DNA of 64,000 nucleotides from Okapia johnstoni. Lineage: Eukaryota > Chordata > Mammalia > Artiodactyla > Giraffidae. Positions 1-10,530 of the stretch are shown here, piece by piece; positions within the stretch are counted from its first letter, which is position 1; every line of letters begins with the position of its first letter. Location of the stretch: NCBI GenBank assembly GCA_024291935.2, contig CM044309.1:100465628-100529627 (forward strand). The letters are read 5' to 3'. Below the pieces are notes generated by a model. The model made no database searches and was not told the origin of the DNA. It was given only the letters and a program-made list of their open reading frames with translations. Made by a program: the position numbers and the translations under genes.

Positions 1-341
1 AGAAAATGATCAGGACCCAGAATTTGTAGCTCAAATATATTTTATCCCACTTTCTATAGCACATCCAGTTTGGCTCTTAATTAAATCTGAAAAATGTAGA
101 ACCATTCTCCAATTTTTTCTTCTAGAAAAAAAAATTGCAATATTTTTTTTTGGGGGGGAATCAATTTCTCTTTATTAACTAAGAAGAAATAAGCATGAAT
201 CTTTCAACTACACAAACATAGAATTATAGATGCCAAATATCAGAAAGCATGAATCCAAACCACTTTTTGAAAATATCAAGAACAAACATGTCTTTGTTCA
301 TTCGTTCAATAAGTATTTAATGGGCATTTGCTATATGCAAA
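1..341. other. AT-rich flank ending in an ancient repeat core
   Basis: Positions 1-292 hold no gene or recognisable repeat, only A-rich and T/G-rich runs near 126-157. From about 293 the text (cattcgttcaataagtattt, then a 'gctatatgc' core) matches a widespread old mammalian repeat also seen near 9195, 16485, 46070 and 63850. I leave that family unnamed. It is interrupted at 342 by a SINE. Confidence 0.45.
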
Positions 342-568
342 GGGACTTCCCTGATGACTCAGTGGTAAAGAATCCACCTGAAATGGAGGAGTTGCAGGAG
401 ACACTGGTTTGATCCCAGGGGATCCCAGAAGATTCTCTGGAGGATAAAATGGCAACCCACTCTCGTATTCTTGCCTGCAAAATCCCGTAGACAGATGAGC
501 TTGGCAGGCTAGAGTCCATGAGCTCACAAAGAGTCTGACTCAACTGAGCAACTAAGCGTGCATGCACA
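342..568 (+). mobile_element. Bov-tA SINE
   Basis: tRNA-derived head (gggacttccctgatgactca) is followed by the BovA body (ggcaacccactc, gtattcttgcctgc). It is flanked by a 9-bp target-site duplication, atatgcaaa at 333-341 and 569-577. The head is diverged: the B-box region reads tggtttgatcc. It inserted into the old repeat core ending at 341. Confidence 0.92.
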
Positions 569-707
569 ATATGCAAAATTTACTACTAAATATTTTGAGG
601 GGGATCCTAAGGCATATAAGAAATCATTCTTCTTTTCCAGAATTGCAAAATATTTTCTTAGCAGTAAAATAAAATCAAACATCTATAGCAAGAGAAGAAT
701 TGTATTT

Positions 708-1728
708 CAGTTCAGTTCAGGTGCTCAGTCGTGTCCAACGCTTTGCGACCCCACGGACTGCAGCATGCCAGGCTTCCCTGTCCATCACCAACTCCCGGAT
801 CTCCCTGAAACTCATGTCCCTCGAGTCGGTGATGCCATCCAACCATCTCGTCCTCTGTCTTCCCCTTCTTTTCCCACTTTCAATCTTTCCCAGAATCAGG
901 GTCTTTTCCAATGAGTCAGTTCTTCACATTAGGTGGCCAAACTACTGGAGTTTCAGCTTCAGGATCAGTCCTTTCAATGAATATTCAGGACTGATTTCCT
1001 TTAGGATTGACTGGTTGGATCTCCTGGCAGTCCAAGGGACTCTCAAGAGTCTTTTCCAACACCACAGCTCAAAAGCATCAATTCTTCAACACTCAGCTTT
1101 CTTAATAGTCCAACTCTCACATCCATACATGACTACTGGAAAAAACAAAGCTTTGACTAGAGGAACCTTTGTTGGCAAAGTAATGTCTCTGCTTGTTAAT
1201 ATGCCACCTAGGTTGGTCATAGCTTTTCTTCCAAGGAGCAAATGTCTTTTAATTTCATGGCTGCAGTCACCATCTGCAGTGACTTGGGAGCCCAAGAAAA
1301 TAAAGTCTGTCACTGTTTCCATTGTTTCCCCATCTATTTGCCAGGAAGTGATGGGACTGGATGCCATGATCTTCATTTTTTGAATGCTGAGTTTTAAGCC
1401 AGCTTTTTCAGTCTCCTCTTTCACTTTCATCAAGAGGCTCTTTAGTTCCTCTTCACTTTCTGCCATAAGGGTGTGTCATCTGCATATTTGAGGTTGTTGA
1501 TATTTCTCCTGGCAATCTTGATTTCAGCTTGTACTTCATCCAGTCTGGCATTTCACATATAAGTTAAATAAGTGGGGTGACAATATACAGCCTTGATGTA
1601 CTCCTTTCCCAATTTGTAACCAGTCTGTTGTTCCATGTCCGGTTCTAAATGTTGCTTCTTGACATGCATACAGATTTCTCAGGAGGCAGGTAAGGTGGTC
1701 TGTTATTATCATCTCTTGAAGAATTAAT
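708..1728 (-). mobile_element. BovB LINE, 5'-truncated, antisense
   Basis: The minus strand carries the BovB 3' end. The element tail appears here as cagttcagttcag at 708-720, and the coding part reads upward. The minus-strand frame at 1086-1466 encodes a C-terminal piece of the RT protein (starts MAESEEELKSLLMKVKEE, contains VVMYGCESWTIKKAE). Similarity continues to about 1728, into sequence that precedes the YADD region in longer copies. About 1.0 kb of a roughly 3.2-kb family length remains, so it is inactive. Confidence 0.93.
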
Positions 1729-2584
1729 GTACTTCAGAGCATGTTAAATAACACTTATAAAGTCTCAACCATCTGTTCACATTGCGACAATTTACCATTC
1801 AATACAAGGGTCAGTGGCAAAGAAACATGCAGAGAAAACAGTTTTCCATGCCTTATTTTTAGTGTCTCTAAATGAAACCTAAATCTATTATTGGTAACAT
1901 TCCCATGAAGGGTCATATGTAATTATTTTTCTCCTTCTGTTTCTCCCCTTTCTGTTCTCCCAGTCTCTCTCCTTCCTTGTCTCCTGACAATCTTTAAAAC
2001 AAAGTATCATTCTCCCCAGAGAGCAATAATGGTTCTACCGGGAGGCTGCCATCCAGAGCAATACAGAGAAGTCTATGTGTCCAGGAATCAGTATTTTTTT
2101 CTTCTTCTTCTTTCTTTTTGGGAAATCGGTATTTTTTGTTTCCTGAGTAACGATTCTCTTGTGAGGCTAGGGTTGAGAGCAACTCCCATACTTGGTCTGA
2201 CTCGCTGTGTTTGGTCTCTGTACTTGGAGGAGTAGAAAGAGGAAAAAGCTACGAATGTCAGAAAGATACCAACAACATCAATGTACCCTTAATACAGTGG
2301 GTTCAGTGAGAATTATGAATGTCAAACTTGGCACACATTAGTATCACTTTGGGGAGTGTCTTCAGTACTGATGTCCCACCTCATCCCAGGCCCATTAGGT
2401 GGGAACCTTAGGAAAGAGGACCCGGGTTTACGGCTCCCAAACAGACCTGTTCCTCTTCCTCTGAGACCAACTTGCCCTCGGTACTTTTTAATGATCTCCA
2501 GGAGATTGCAGATTGCAGCAAGGCAGAGAACTACTAAGTGAGGACCATTTCACTTTGCAGTCTAACCAAGCATGACATTTTAAA
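1729..2584. other. Unassigned single-copy-like DNA
   Basis: I recognise no gene or young repeat. There are pyrimidine-rich tracts at about 1925-1985 and 2090-2120, the latter with a short (CTT) run. A stretch near 2300-2400 vaguely recalls old MER-type DNA transposons but is too diverged to call. Confidence 0.4.
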
Positions 2585-2903
2585 TTTTTTATTTATTTAT
2601 GGCTTAGCTGCATGGGCTTTTCTCTAGTTGTGAAGAGCAGGGGCTACTCTAGCTGCAATGCATGGGCTTCTCACTTCAGTGGTGTCTCTTCTTGCAGAGC
2701 ACGGGTTCTAGGCCAAGCAGACCTCAGTAGTTGTGGCACGTGGGCTCAGTTCGGGCCCTGGGCTGAAATGCACAGACTCAATAGTTGTGGCGCACGGGCT
2801 TAGCTGTTCTGCAGCATGTGAGATCTTCCTGGATCAGGGTTCAAACCTGTGTCTCCTGCACTGGCAGGAGGATTCTTTAACATGGAGCCACCAGGGAAGC
2901 CTG
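2585..2903 (-). mobile_element. CHR-type tRNA-derived SINE, antisense
   Basis: Read on the minus strand it starts with a tRNA-like head (aggcttccctggtggctcca), a B-box-like stretch, and the GC-rich 'gcgccacaactattgag' body typical of this ruminant/cetartiodactyl family. It ends in an A-rich tail that appears as tttttatttatttatgg at 2588-2604. About 320 bp, nearly full length. Confidence 0.88.
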
Positions 2904-3204
2904 AGCATGACATTTTGAATCAAGTCTACCTACGTGAACATAAACACTAACAACTGGCTAGCCTTCAGCTCCGTGCACTTCAACAAATTTCTGCAGGGCT
3001 CAGAACCAGTGTGTCAGGAGATGGGGATGAAAAAGTGATTACAACCTCTACCTGCCAGACCCTTATAGTCTAACAGGAGACAGACATAAATACATTGTGG
3101 TAAATGCTCTGATAGGCAATTAACAGGGGTTTAGGGAATATAGAGAGGGTACTCAGTTTAAGGTGGTGGTCGTACGAGAGAGGACAGAGAATGGCAGTAA
3201 AAGA
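2904..3204. other. Unassigned DNA, possible old repeat
   Basis: No gene seen. Around 3055-3115 the text (cagacccttatagtctaaca) resembles the distal half of the old repeat core noted at 293, but the match is weak. Confidence 0.3.
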
Positions 3205-3271
3205 ACAACTTTTAAATTTTTTTATACAATTTTGAAAGGTTACTTTCTGTTTACAGTTATTACAAAATATT

Positions 3272-3423
3272 GTAGGAGGGCGTGGCAACCCACTCCAGTA
3301 TTCCCGCCTGGAGAATCCCCATGGATAGAGGAGCCTGGTGGGCTATAGTCCTTGGGGTCGCAAAGAATCGGATACAACTCAGCACAACTGAGCACACAGT
3401 CACATATGTGACTGAGCACATAC
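3272..3423 (+). mobile_element. BovA SINE inside L1
   Basis: A headless BovA body (ggcaacccactccagtattc, ggagcctggtgggctatag) with a CA-rich end. The direct repeat acaaaatatt at 3262-3271 and 3424-3433 is a 10-bp target duplication within L1, which proves the insertion order. Confidence 0.92.
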
Positions 3424-3885
3424 ACAAAATATTGGCTATATTCCCCACGTTGGACAATACATACTTGAGCCTGACCTACACCCAATAGCTTGTAACTACC
3501 ACTCCTCCTCCTCATGTTGCCCCCAAACTGGTAACCACTAGTTTGTTCTTGATATCTGTCAGTCTGCATTTTTTTGTTTCATTCTCTAATTTATTGTATT
3601 TTTTAAATTCTACATATAAGTGATATCATACAGTATTTTTATTTCTCTGTTTGACTTCTTTAACTTAGCATAACCCCTTCCAAGTCCATCCATGTCCCAG
3701 CAAGTGGCAAAATTTTGTTCTTTTTTTATGGCTGAGTAGTATTCCATTGTGTGTATATACCTCATCTTCTTTATCCATTCATCTGTTTGGTAGACAATTA
3801 GGTTGCTTCCATATCTTGGTAATCATAAATAATGCTGCTATGAACATTGGGATGCATATATCTTTTCAAATACACGTGTTTGGGG

Positions 3886-3887
3886 TG

Positions 3888-3938
<51 letters not shown>
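3886..3938. repeat. (TA)n microsatellite
   Basis: About 50 bp of alternating TA with one TG interruption near 3909, lying at the 5' end of the antisense L1 fragment. Likely polymorphic in length. Confidence 0.95.
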
Positions 3939-3940
<2 letters not shown>

Positions 3941-4161
3941 CTATGAATAGATTTAACTTCTTCGAGACTTCTTTTTTTCAAGCTGGCCATGCATAGAGGG
4001 TGTCCTAGGTAGAGGGAACAGCTTGAAGGAGACAGGAGATGTGGAAGTTCATGATACAGAAGCTTTCAGAATGTGGTTTAAAGCTGCAGAGAACAAAAAT
4101 GGGACCAGAGTGGGCAGCAAAGCCCTAGTTAGAAAGCAAATGGAAGACTGTACCCAAGGGC

Positions 4162-4263
4162 CATGAGTTTGAGCAAACTCCAGGAGATAGTGAAGGACAG
4201 GGAATCCTGGCGTGCTGCAGTCCGTGAGGTCATAGTCGGACATGAGTGAGAGACTAAACAACA
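4162..4263 (+). mobile_element. BovB 3'-end micro-insertion
   Basis: Only the last ~100 bp of BovB is present (catgagtttgagcaaactcc, gcgtgctgcagtcc), with an aacaac-type tail. A perfect 10-bp duplication, acccaagggc, is found at 4152-4161 and 4264-4273, so this is an independent, severely 5'-truncated retrotransposition and not the remains of a longer copy. Confidence 0.92.
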
Positions 4264-4273
4264 ACCCAAGGGC

Positions 4274-6350
4274 TGGACTTGATCCATAGGAAAAGGGTGT
4301 ACAGAATGTGCAGGGGAGTGCTGGGATCAAGTCTTGATTTTAAAGAGGTGACTCTGTTGGACTCTGAGGATCATGAAAGTTAGCAAGAGAAAAATTACAA
4401 GGGTTGAACTAAGCCCATGGCAGCAGGAAGAGGGAGGAGAGAGGTACGTCGAGATCTTGGGATTTGCGGCTGACTCATTGTGCCCTGACTTTCTGGACTG
4501 AGCAACAAAGAGAATCAGTGGAGCTGTATTAAGTGAAGAAGGGCATCTCTGAGGGGCACTGGTCCCAGGAAAAGATGAAGCCTGTGCATCTTTTTGGAAG
4601 AACTTCATGATTATCCCAGATATAACATGTAACTGATGTCTAGCAATCCCCAGAGTGAGGGATGCAGCTGTTACCTTGGTGAGCTTGGCTGAGTGCTTCT
4701 TTGTCCCCTTGACTCTGAAACCAAACCGTAGAGCCATGTTGAGTGGCTATTGGGATTTCTTGATTGTGTTTTAAGATGACTATCTTTTTTTCAATCAGAA
4801 TTCAGATGAGCCAAAAAAATAAAAATCAGTCCTTCAATGCTGCTGGAATGTTGCTTTTCATCCTGTCCCTAACCTCAGATTTCCAGAACCCAGGGTTCTT
4901 ATGATTCTCATCCAAAGAGAGGTCTTGGATTCACTATGATGCCCCAGTCCAGGAGACAAGCAGGACGTGTATGAGGCTCTGGATCACAGCTGGGTCCACA
5001 CTACTTCTCAAGCAAAATTTGGTGGCTTTGGCATAGGAGAGGGAGAATGGCAAAGCTGAGGGTCATACATCTACATCTTTAGCTCCTTCTCCAAAGACTG
5101 GTTCTCTGAACACCAGTTCCCTGAGCTAGATCAGACCATCCCAGGCCAGTCAGGAACTCTTATTTCATCTGGAGAATACCACAGCGCCCTCTCCTCCAGG
5201 AAAATGAGAGTGGTGATTTAAAATGCTAGAAAGTGAATTAACTGCTCCCCAGATTCCATGCAACATTTCACATTCACATGTGGTCACATGGTGTGTGTAT
5301 GGTGGTTCTGTTTTTGTTTGTTTGTTCATTTTTTTATTCTGACAAATGCTCAAAACATTGTCAAGGCAGAGAGAACTACAATCATGACTTGTTACACTGA
5401 CATTATTCACACTTGCTAATGATTAACTCCCTTTGACACTGTAACGTTGTAGACTGCAGAGTTGAACAAACAGCTTCAGGGGGCCCAGAAATGAGTTACA
5501 CTGCACTGGGCCAACTGCCCTGGAAGAGCTCCAGTGCTATTTCCCTAGTTTAGACTTGTCCTAAGGGGCATTTCCATTTGGGGACCTGAAGTTCTGGAAT
5601 TCCTTCCTCTTCCCGGTTCAACAAAACTCTAATTTATTGACCTTCAGGGCACAGTGTAAGACATCTGTTAAGTCTGGCATTTCCTTGACCTACACAGAGA
5701 ATTCTACTGGATAAAAAAAAAAGTTCACCTTTTTAAATTTCAGGTTTTTTATTTACTGCATACAGGCGTGACTCTGATCTAAAGGAGGTATCTTTTAATA
5801 AACCCAGGAAACAAAAACGTGTTGCTTCTTTGTGTCAAAGCTGCTCCCTTTGAAGCATCACCTCAATGCAGTGCTCTCTTTCAATGTAATAAAACTTTGG
5901 ATAAATAACCAAATTTATTGTACTTGGGAAAGAGATGGAAATTTATTGAACAACAAATTTTTGTGCTCTGCATGGAGAAAATCAGTCCTGCAAGAATGTG
6001 AGAAAATTCTTGTATTCAAGCCAAACAGTTGTTTTCTGAGCCCTGCCTAAAAGCTCATGCTCACCTTGGATGAAAAAGATGATGAAACCTGAACAAGGAA
6101 AAGGAATAGATAAGCTCACAAATCTGCCACTCTGCATGTGCTCCGCTCTGAAACTGACAATGTCAAAGATGGAGGAAAGATAGGCTAAAGGTGATGGGGT
6201 CTCTACTTAAAATGAGGCATCCCCTGGGTAACACTTAATATTGTCTCCTCTCTAATTCCCTATCACCTGCCTTTGCCAGCATGGGAGATGTCCATTGGAC
6301 TTAAGCTGAAAGAGGCTTGAGGTTAGATTTCCACAGTCCTTCCTTTAGCT
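4274..6350. other. 2-kb unassigned, repeat-poor DNA
   Basis: I recognise no SINE, LINE or gene. CpG is scarce: about two in 4741-5400. Small frames here (for example 4327-4737 on the minus strand) have no familiar domain and start within non-coding-looking sequence. A-rich run near 5715-5725. Confidence 0.45.
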
Positions 6351-6365
6351 AAAGAAAGAGGTGGG

Positions 6366-6749
6366 GAGAAAAACAAATACAGTATATTAACACATACATG
6401 TGGAATCTGAAAAAAATAGTATAGACAATCTTATTTACAAAGCAGAAATAGGAGACACAGGTGTAGAAAACAAATGTATGGATACCAAGGGAAAAAGGGA
6501 GGGGGTTGAATTGGGAGATTGGGATTGACATATATATACACTATTGATACTATATATAAGAGAGATAACTGATGAGAACCTACTGTGTAGCACCGGGAAC
6601 TCTACTCAGTGCCCTGTGGTGACCTAAATGGGAAGGAAATCCAAACAAGAGGGGAGATATGTATACATACAGCTGATTCACTTTGCTGTATAGTAGAAAC
6701 TAATACAACATTGTAAAGCAACTATACTCCAATAAAAAAATTTTCCTTA
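6366..6749 (+). mobile_element. Ruminant-type L1 3' UTR, 5'-truncated
   Basis: Typical L1 tail text: gaacctactgtgtagcacc, tgattcactttgctgtatag, and gtaaagcaactatactccaat before an A/T-rich end. Flanked by a perfect 15-bp duplication (aaagaaagaggtggg at 6351-6365 and 6750-6764), so the 384-bp insertion is complete as a 5'-truncated event. Confidence 0.95.
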
Positions 6750-6764
6750 AAAGAAAGAGGTGGG

Positions 6765-7361
6765 AAACGTGCAGGGCTGGTGGACTCCCAATCCCACTGT
6801 TCTATCAGGAACAAGCTTCACTAACTTAAAAAAAAAAAAAAAAAAAAAAGCCAAGATTCTATCCCAAAATGAGAAATTCTTTTTTAGTATATCCAGATCA
6901 AAAGGGGAAATAATTCCAATTTGTTTATAGAAAATGCAGACATGCCTGGGGGTGATGATAAATTGAGATCTAGGTTTCATGTGGGATTTGAGTCCGCACA
7001 GCTTACAATAATGCCAGACTGTTTGCAATGTCTTTAATACAATGTCCTCAGACCTTACAAAGCTAGTATAATTGAAAATCGTAGACAAGGGAAGATTAAG
7101 CTGTTTGATCAAGGATAGAAAGAGATTCATTTTCACTGAACTTTAAGATGATCCAGCAAGTTGAAAAAGATGTCCAAAAGTAGTCTTATGATTACATATA
7201 AGAATTTCAGCAGTGACCACATAACCCTCTTCATGCAACATGTTCATTATCTAATCATCTGAACTAAAGATAGCATCAATGTTTGGAGAAAGAAGGAAGA
7301 CATCTTAAGATATTTTTTTCCCTATATGTCAGTATTGAAAAACACTAAAATTATATATCTT
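6765..7361. other. Unassigned DNA with a poly-A run
   Basis: Contains an A run of about 23 bases near 6829-6849 and otherwise no recognised element or gene. Confidence 0.4.
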
Positions 7362-7372
7362 AAACATGTGAT

Positions 7373-7496
7373 CCCCTTGGAGAAAGAAATGGCAACCCAC
7401 TCCAGTATTCTTGCCTGGAGAATTCCATGGACAGAGAAGCCTGGTGGACTACAGTCCATGGGGTTGAAAAGAGTCGGATATGACTAAGTAACACAC
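7373..7496 (+). mobile_element. BovA SINE
   Basis: BovA body without tRNA head (gaaatggcaacccactccag, gactacagtccatggggttg). Flanked by a perfect 11-bp duplication, aaacatgtgat, at 7362-7372 and 7497-7507. Confidence 0.94.
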
Positions 7497-7600
7497 AAAC
7501 ATGTGATTATGTATACTTTTTGCATGTTTTCTGAAGTACAAGACAGAATCCATGGAGAAAGAAGAAAGGGAGTCTCTTGTGGTTCACATGAAATCGCTAA

Positions 7601-7748
7601 CAATAATAAAAAGTAATTAAGCTTAGTAGAGGGTCAGAGATACTGCCCAATAATAACAATAATAAAATAACAATAACAAGAATAACAATAATAACAATAA
7701 CAATAATAAAAAGTAATTAAGCTTAGTAGAGGGTCAAAGGTACTGCCC
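7601..7748. repeat. 100-bp-offset tandem duplication with (AAY)n spacer
   Basis: The 48-bp segment at 7601-7648 (starts caataataaaaagtaattaa) recurs at 7701-7748 with two differences, at 7637 and 7640. The 52 bp between the copies is an AAT/AAC-rich microsatellite. The arrangement fits slippage or unequal exchange within the microsatellite that carried flanking unique sequence along. Confidence 0.9.
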
Positions 7749-8289
7749 CGGTAGGCTATTTTCTTTTAGATTTCCAGGTGCAACAGTGAAACGACATTGA
7801 CCTGCCTGTGCATTTTTTTTTTTTTTCTAAGAATGACTGCAAAGTTGGCTACAATCTACAGATAGAGACTGCAGCTAACTGGCCCCTGCCCAGATCCAAA
7901 CCATCAGATTGGTTTTCACCGGCATCCTTAATTACACCAGAGTCATCCAGCAAAACAGAGCAGGGCACCCTCCCCCCTACCCCAACCATGGCGTGTGTTT
8001 TTTGCTGATCAAATGCAAAGCAGTGCCAAGACCTTCTTAAATACTTTAGCCTAAACCCTGTAGCTATTTACAGTGGTAAGAAAAGATTCGAAGCCAAGAT
8101 TCATCTCACTTTCAGAGTTGTTTCAGCTTTGTATGTTCTGCTCCAAATAGCAAGTTTTGCAAGGCCTCTGACTGCAGAAGCCAGGCAGGAGAGCAACTTT
8201 TGGCTGCAAAAGGAATGAAAAAATAATAAAAAAGAAGAATCTGATTGTGATAAGAAACAATGTCTCTGAAAAATCCATAATCATCTCAT
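7749..8289. other. Unassigned DNA
   Basis: T run at about 7812-7826. No gene or named repeat recognised. Confidence 0.4.
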
Positions 8290-8482
8290 TGGCTATGGTT
8301 GCTATAACACAGACTGGTGGAGCTTAAACAACAAACGCTGCCTTTCTCTCATTTCTGGAGGCTGGAAGTTCAAGATCAAGGTGTCTGCTGGGTTGGTTCC
8401 CTTTAGCTTAACTGGCTCTTTAAAGACCTTAACTCCAGCAGTCACATTCTGAAATACTGGGTTTGAAGGCTTCAACACATAC
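8290..8482 (-). mobile_element. MLT1-type LTR fragment, antisense
   Basis: Plus-strand text (ttgctataacacagactggt, cttaaacaacaaacgctgcc, tctggaggctggaagttcaa) is the reverse complement of the 3' part of MaLR/MLT1-type LTRs (compare the sense copy at 13122). Old and diverged. No internal retroviral genes are seen. Confidence 0.75.
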
Positions 8483-8756
8483 ATTTGGAGTGGAGGCAGT
8501 TCAGCTCAGAACTATAGTTAAATACTCTAATGTCTCCACCGGGGACTACTGCGAGGAAGACAAAGAATCACAGATACAGAAGCTTGGAAAACTGCATGAG
8601 ATTTCTTTGAAACAATTCAATATGCCTGCACTTGAGATGGAAAAATTCAAGAGCACTGCTTCCTCCACCCTCCATCCGCAGAAGCCTTAAATCAATCCCT
8701 GAAATTACATTAGAGGTTTTTCAGAATGAAACAAGGGCACAAAGAAACATGCTCCA

Positions 8757-8895
8757 GAGGACTTCCCTGGAGGTCCAGAGGTTAGGACTCCATGCCTCCA
8801 CTGCAGGGGGCACAGGTTCCATTCCTGATGGGGGAACTAAGATCCCACATGCCATGTGGCATGGCAAAAAAAAAAAGAAAAGAAAGAAGAAGAAT
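8757..8895 (+). mobile_element. CHR-type SINE, short
   Basis: tRNA-like head ggacttccctggaggtccag, 'gggggaactaagatcccaca' core, then an A-rich tail (aaaaaaaaaaagaaaagaaag). A 'ccatgtggcatgg' core marks this subfamily. Confidence 0.9.
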
Positions 8896-9194
8896 GTTCC
8901 ATCCTTTCTTCAGGAAAAGGGAGTAAGAGTTTGTTGATCAACACAGCTACCTTCTTATGGCCCTTGAGAAACATGAATGACACCTAGCATAATATCCAGT
9001 GTGTAGCAGGCCCCCTCAGTACAAGTTAACTGTATCAAAATTACATGGTTTGAAAGAAACATGAGTCTTGTAATCACCAATATTACAAATAAATTATTTC
9101 TAAGAACTCAGAAAATCTATGCCTCCCTAAGATCAGATGACTGAAACACATTTCAATTTCCTTCCCTCCTTCCCCTTTTACAATATTAATTTAC
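8896..9194. other. Unassigned DNA
   Basis: About 300 bp with no recognised gene or repeat. Confidence 0.35.
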
Positions 9195-9310
9195 TAAATA
9201 AACATGTATCCAGGATCTACTACGTTTCAAAAGCTACCCTGGACACTGGAGGTGGCGGGAGACAAGGCAGACAGAAACACACATGGGTAACCCAGCCATA
9301 GACAAAAACT
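9195..9310 (+). repeat. Ancient mammalian repeat core
   Basis: ctaaataaacatgtatccag followed by gatctactacgtttc and a 'ctaccctggacactggaggt' stretch resembles the same unnamed old family as 293-341, 16485 and 63850. Moderate divergence. Confidence 0.4.
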
Positions 9311-9855
9311 ATAAGGCAAGTGTGATAGTTACTCTTATGTGTCAGCTTGGCTGGGCCACAGTGCCCATATAGTGAGTCAAACATTATTCTGGATCTTTCT
9401 GAGAAGGTATTTTGGGGATGGAATTAACATTTAAATCATTTAAGTAACACAGATTACTTTCCATAACATGGATGGGCCTCATCCTGTCAGTTGAGTGGAG
9501 AAAGAAATGGCAACCCACTCCAGTGTTCTTGCCTGGAGAATCCCAGAGACGGGGGAGCCTAGTGGGCTGCCGTCTATGGGGTCGCACAGAGTCGGACACG
9601 ACTGAAGCGACTTAGCAGCAGCAGCAGCATCCTATCAGTTGAAGGCCTTAACAGAACAGAGAGGACTTCCCCCACCACCCAGAGCCACAAAAAGGAATTC
9701 TTCCAGCAGATGGTCTTTGATTCAAAGTGCAGTTCTTCTCTGAGTCTCCAACCTACAGTCCTATCCATCAGATTTGGAGCTTATCAGCCTCCACAATGGT
9801 GTGAGTCAATTGCTTGCAATTAATTTCTTTCTTTGGAGAATCCTGACTAATGCAG
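9310..9855 (+). repeat. Old interspersed repeat (unnamed), split by BovA
   Basis: Two blocks, 9310-9494 (tgtgtcagcttggctgggcc, aaacattattctgga) and 9643-9855 (aaggccttaacagaacagag, cttatcagcctccacaatgg), read as one old mammalian repeat whose family I do not name with confidence. The BovA at 9495 separates them. Confidence 0.55.
9495..9628 (+). mobile_element. BovA SINE with (GCA)n tail
   Basis: BovA body (aatggcaacccactccagtg, tcgcacagagtcggacacga) ending in four to five gca units. Target duplication atcctgtcagttga (9481-9494) versus atcctatcagttga (9629-9642), 13 of 14 identical. Confidence 0.94.
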
Positions 9856-10486
9856 TAGGCTTCATTTTTTTAAACACCTTCCCAAGTTACACACAGTTTC
9901 ACAGAGGAACTAAGATCTGTGTTAGATCTGCAGAAGAGAATGCTTTCTAAAACCAGCTAGTTATAAATTTGATTGTGGACTAAGCCAAGCAGTAGTATTT
10001 CTAAAAGCAGTTTCCATAAACCAGCCAAATATTCTGGAATCCAAAGATCTCTATAAAAGATTGTTTCTAATTTTATGTTTCTATTTTGATAATCTTTATA
10101 AATATTAATGTGAGCATTCTTGGTATCACTGGGAAAGCTGTGTAATATAACAGAGCACTTTCATGCAGTTTTAGCATCTCCAATCACGTTTACATCTATA
10201 AAAACTTTGCAAGAAATAACATTAAAACTGGATCTATAAGTGACATGATAGGAGAATTTAAACACCACATGGCACACCCTGCATTGCTTTGCCCAGTAGT
10301 CAGATCCAAGGAACGCAGAGGTACATGCATATAAATACACATATTCGTTCACATTTTTTAATTACTTTGATATTTTAATAAGTCTATAAAATAGCAGATT
10401 AAACTAAAACAGAAATGGTTTACAACCTAGAAGTAGTGCATGAAAATTGCATAGTTGAGCTTTGAAAGAAGAAAAAAAAAAAAAAG
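9856..10486. other. Unassigned AT-rich DNA
   Basis: No gene or named repeat recognised over about 630 bp. Confidence 0.4.
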
Positions 10487-10530
10487 AAAGAGAGAGGGAA
10501 GAAGGAAGGAAGGAAAGGAAAGGAAGGATT
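10487..10530. repeat. Purine-rich (GAAA/GGAA)n tract
   Basis: A run of A/G-only sequence (gagagagggaagaaggaagg) that abuts the insertion site of the following L1 and contributes its target duplication. Confidence 0.85.

Larger units (their letters stand above)
3205..3958 (-). mobile_element. L1 3' end, antisense, split by a BovA
   Basis: The minus strand reads as a mammalian L1 3' region: gaccatggacttggaagg-type text near 3690 and the plus-strand landmark ggctgagtagtattccattg at 3731-3750. The segment before 3262 (acaattttgaaaggttac) and after 3434 (ggctatattcccc) belong to the same element, interrupted by the BovA at 3272-3423. An internal TA run occupies 3886-3938. Confidence 0.85.

Noticed and set aside
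700..1383. 227-codon plus-strand frame over BovB
   Set aside because: It is the antisense shadow of BovB coding sequence; the same false frame recurs at 35633, 37705, 43752 and 56928 wherever BovB lies in the opposite orientation.
2290..2400. Possible MER-type DNA transposon
   Set aside because: Only loose resemblance (cacacattagtatcacttt); no terminal repeats or target duplication found.
4327..4737. 136-codon minus-strand frame
   Set aside because: No domain, no conserved signal and no splice context that I can defend.
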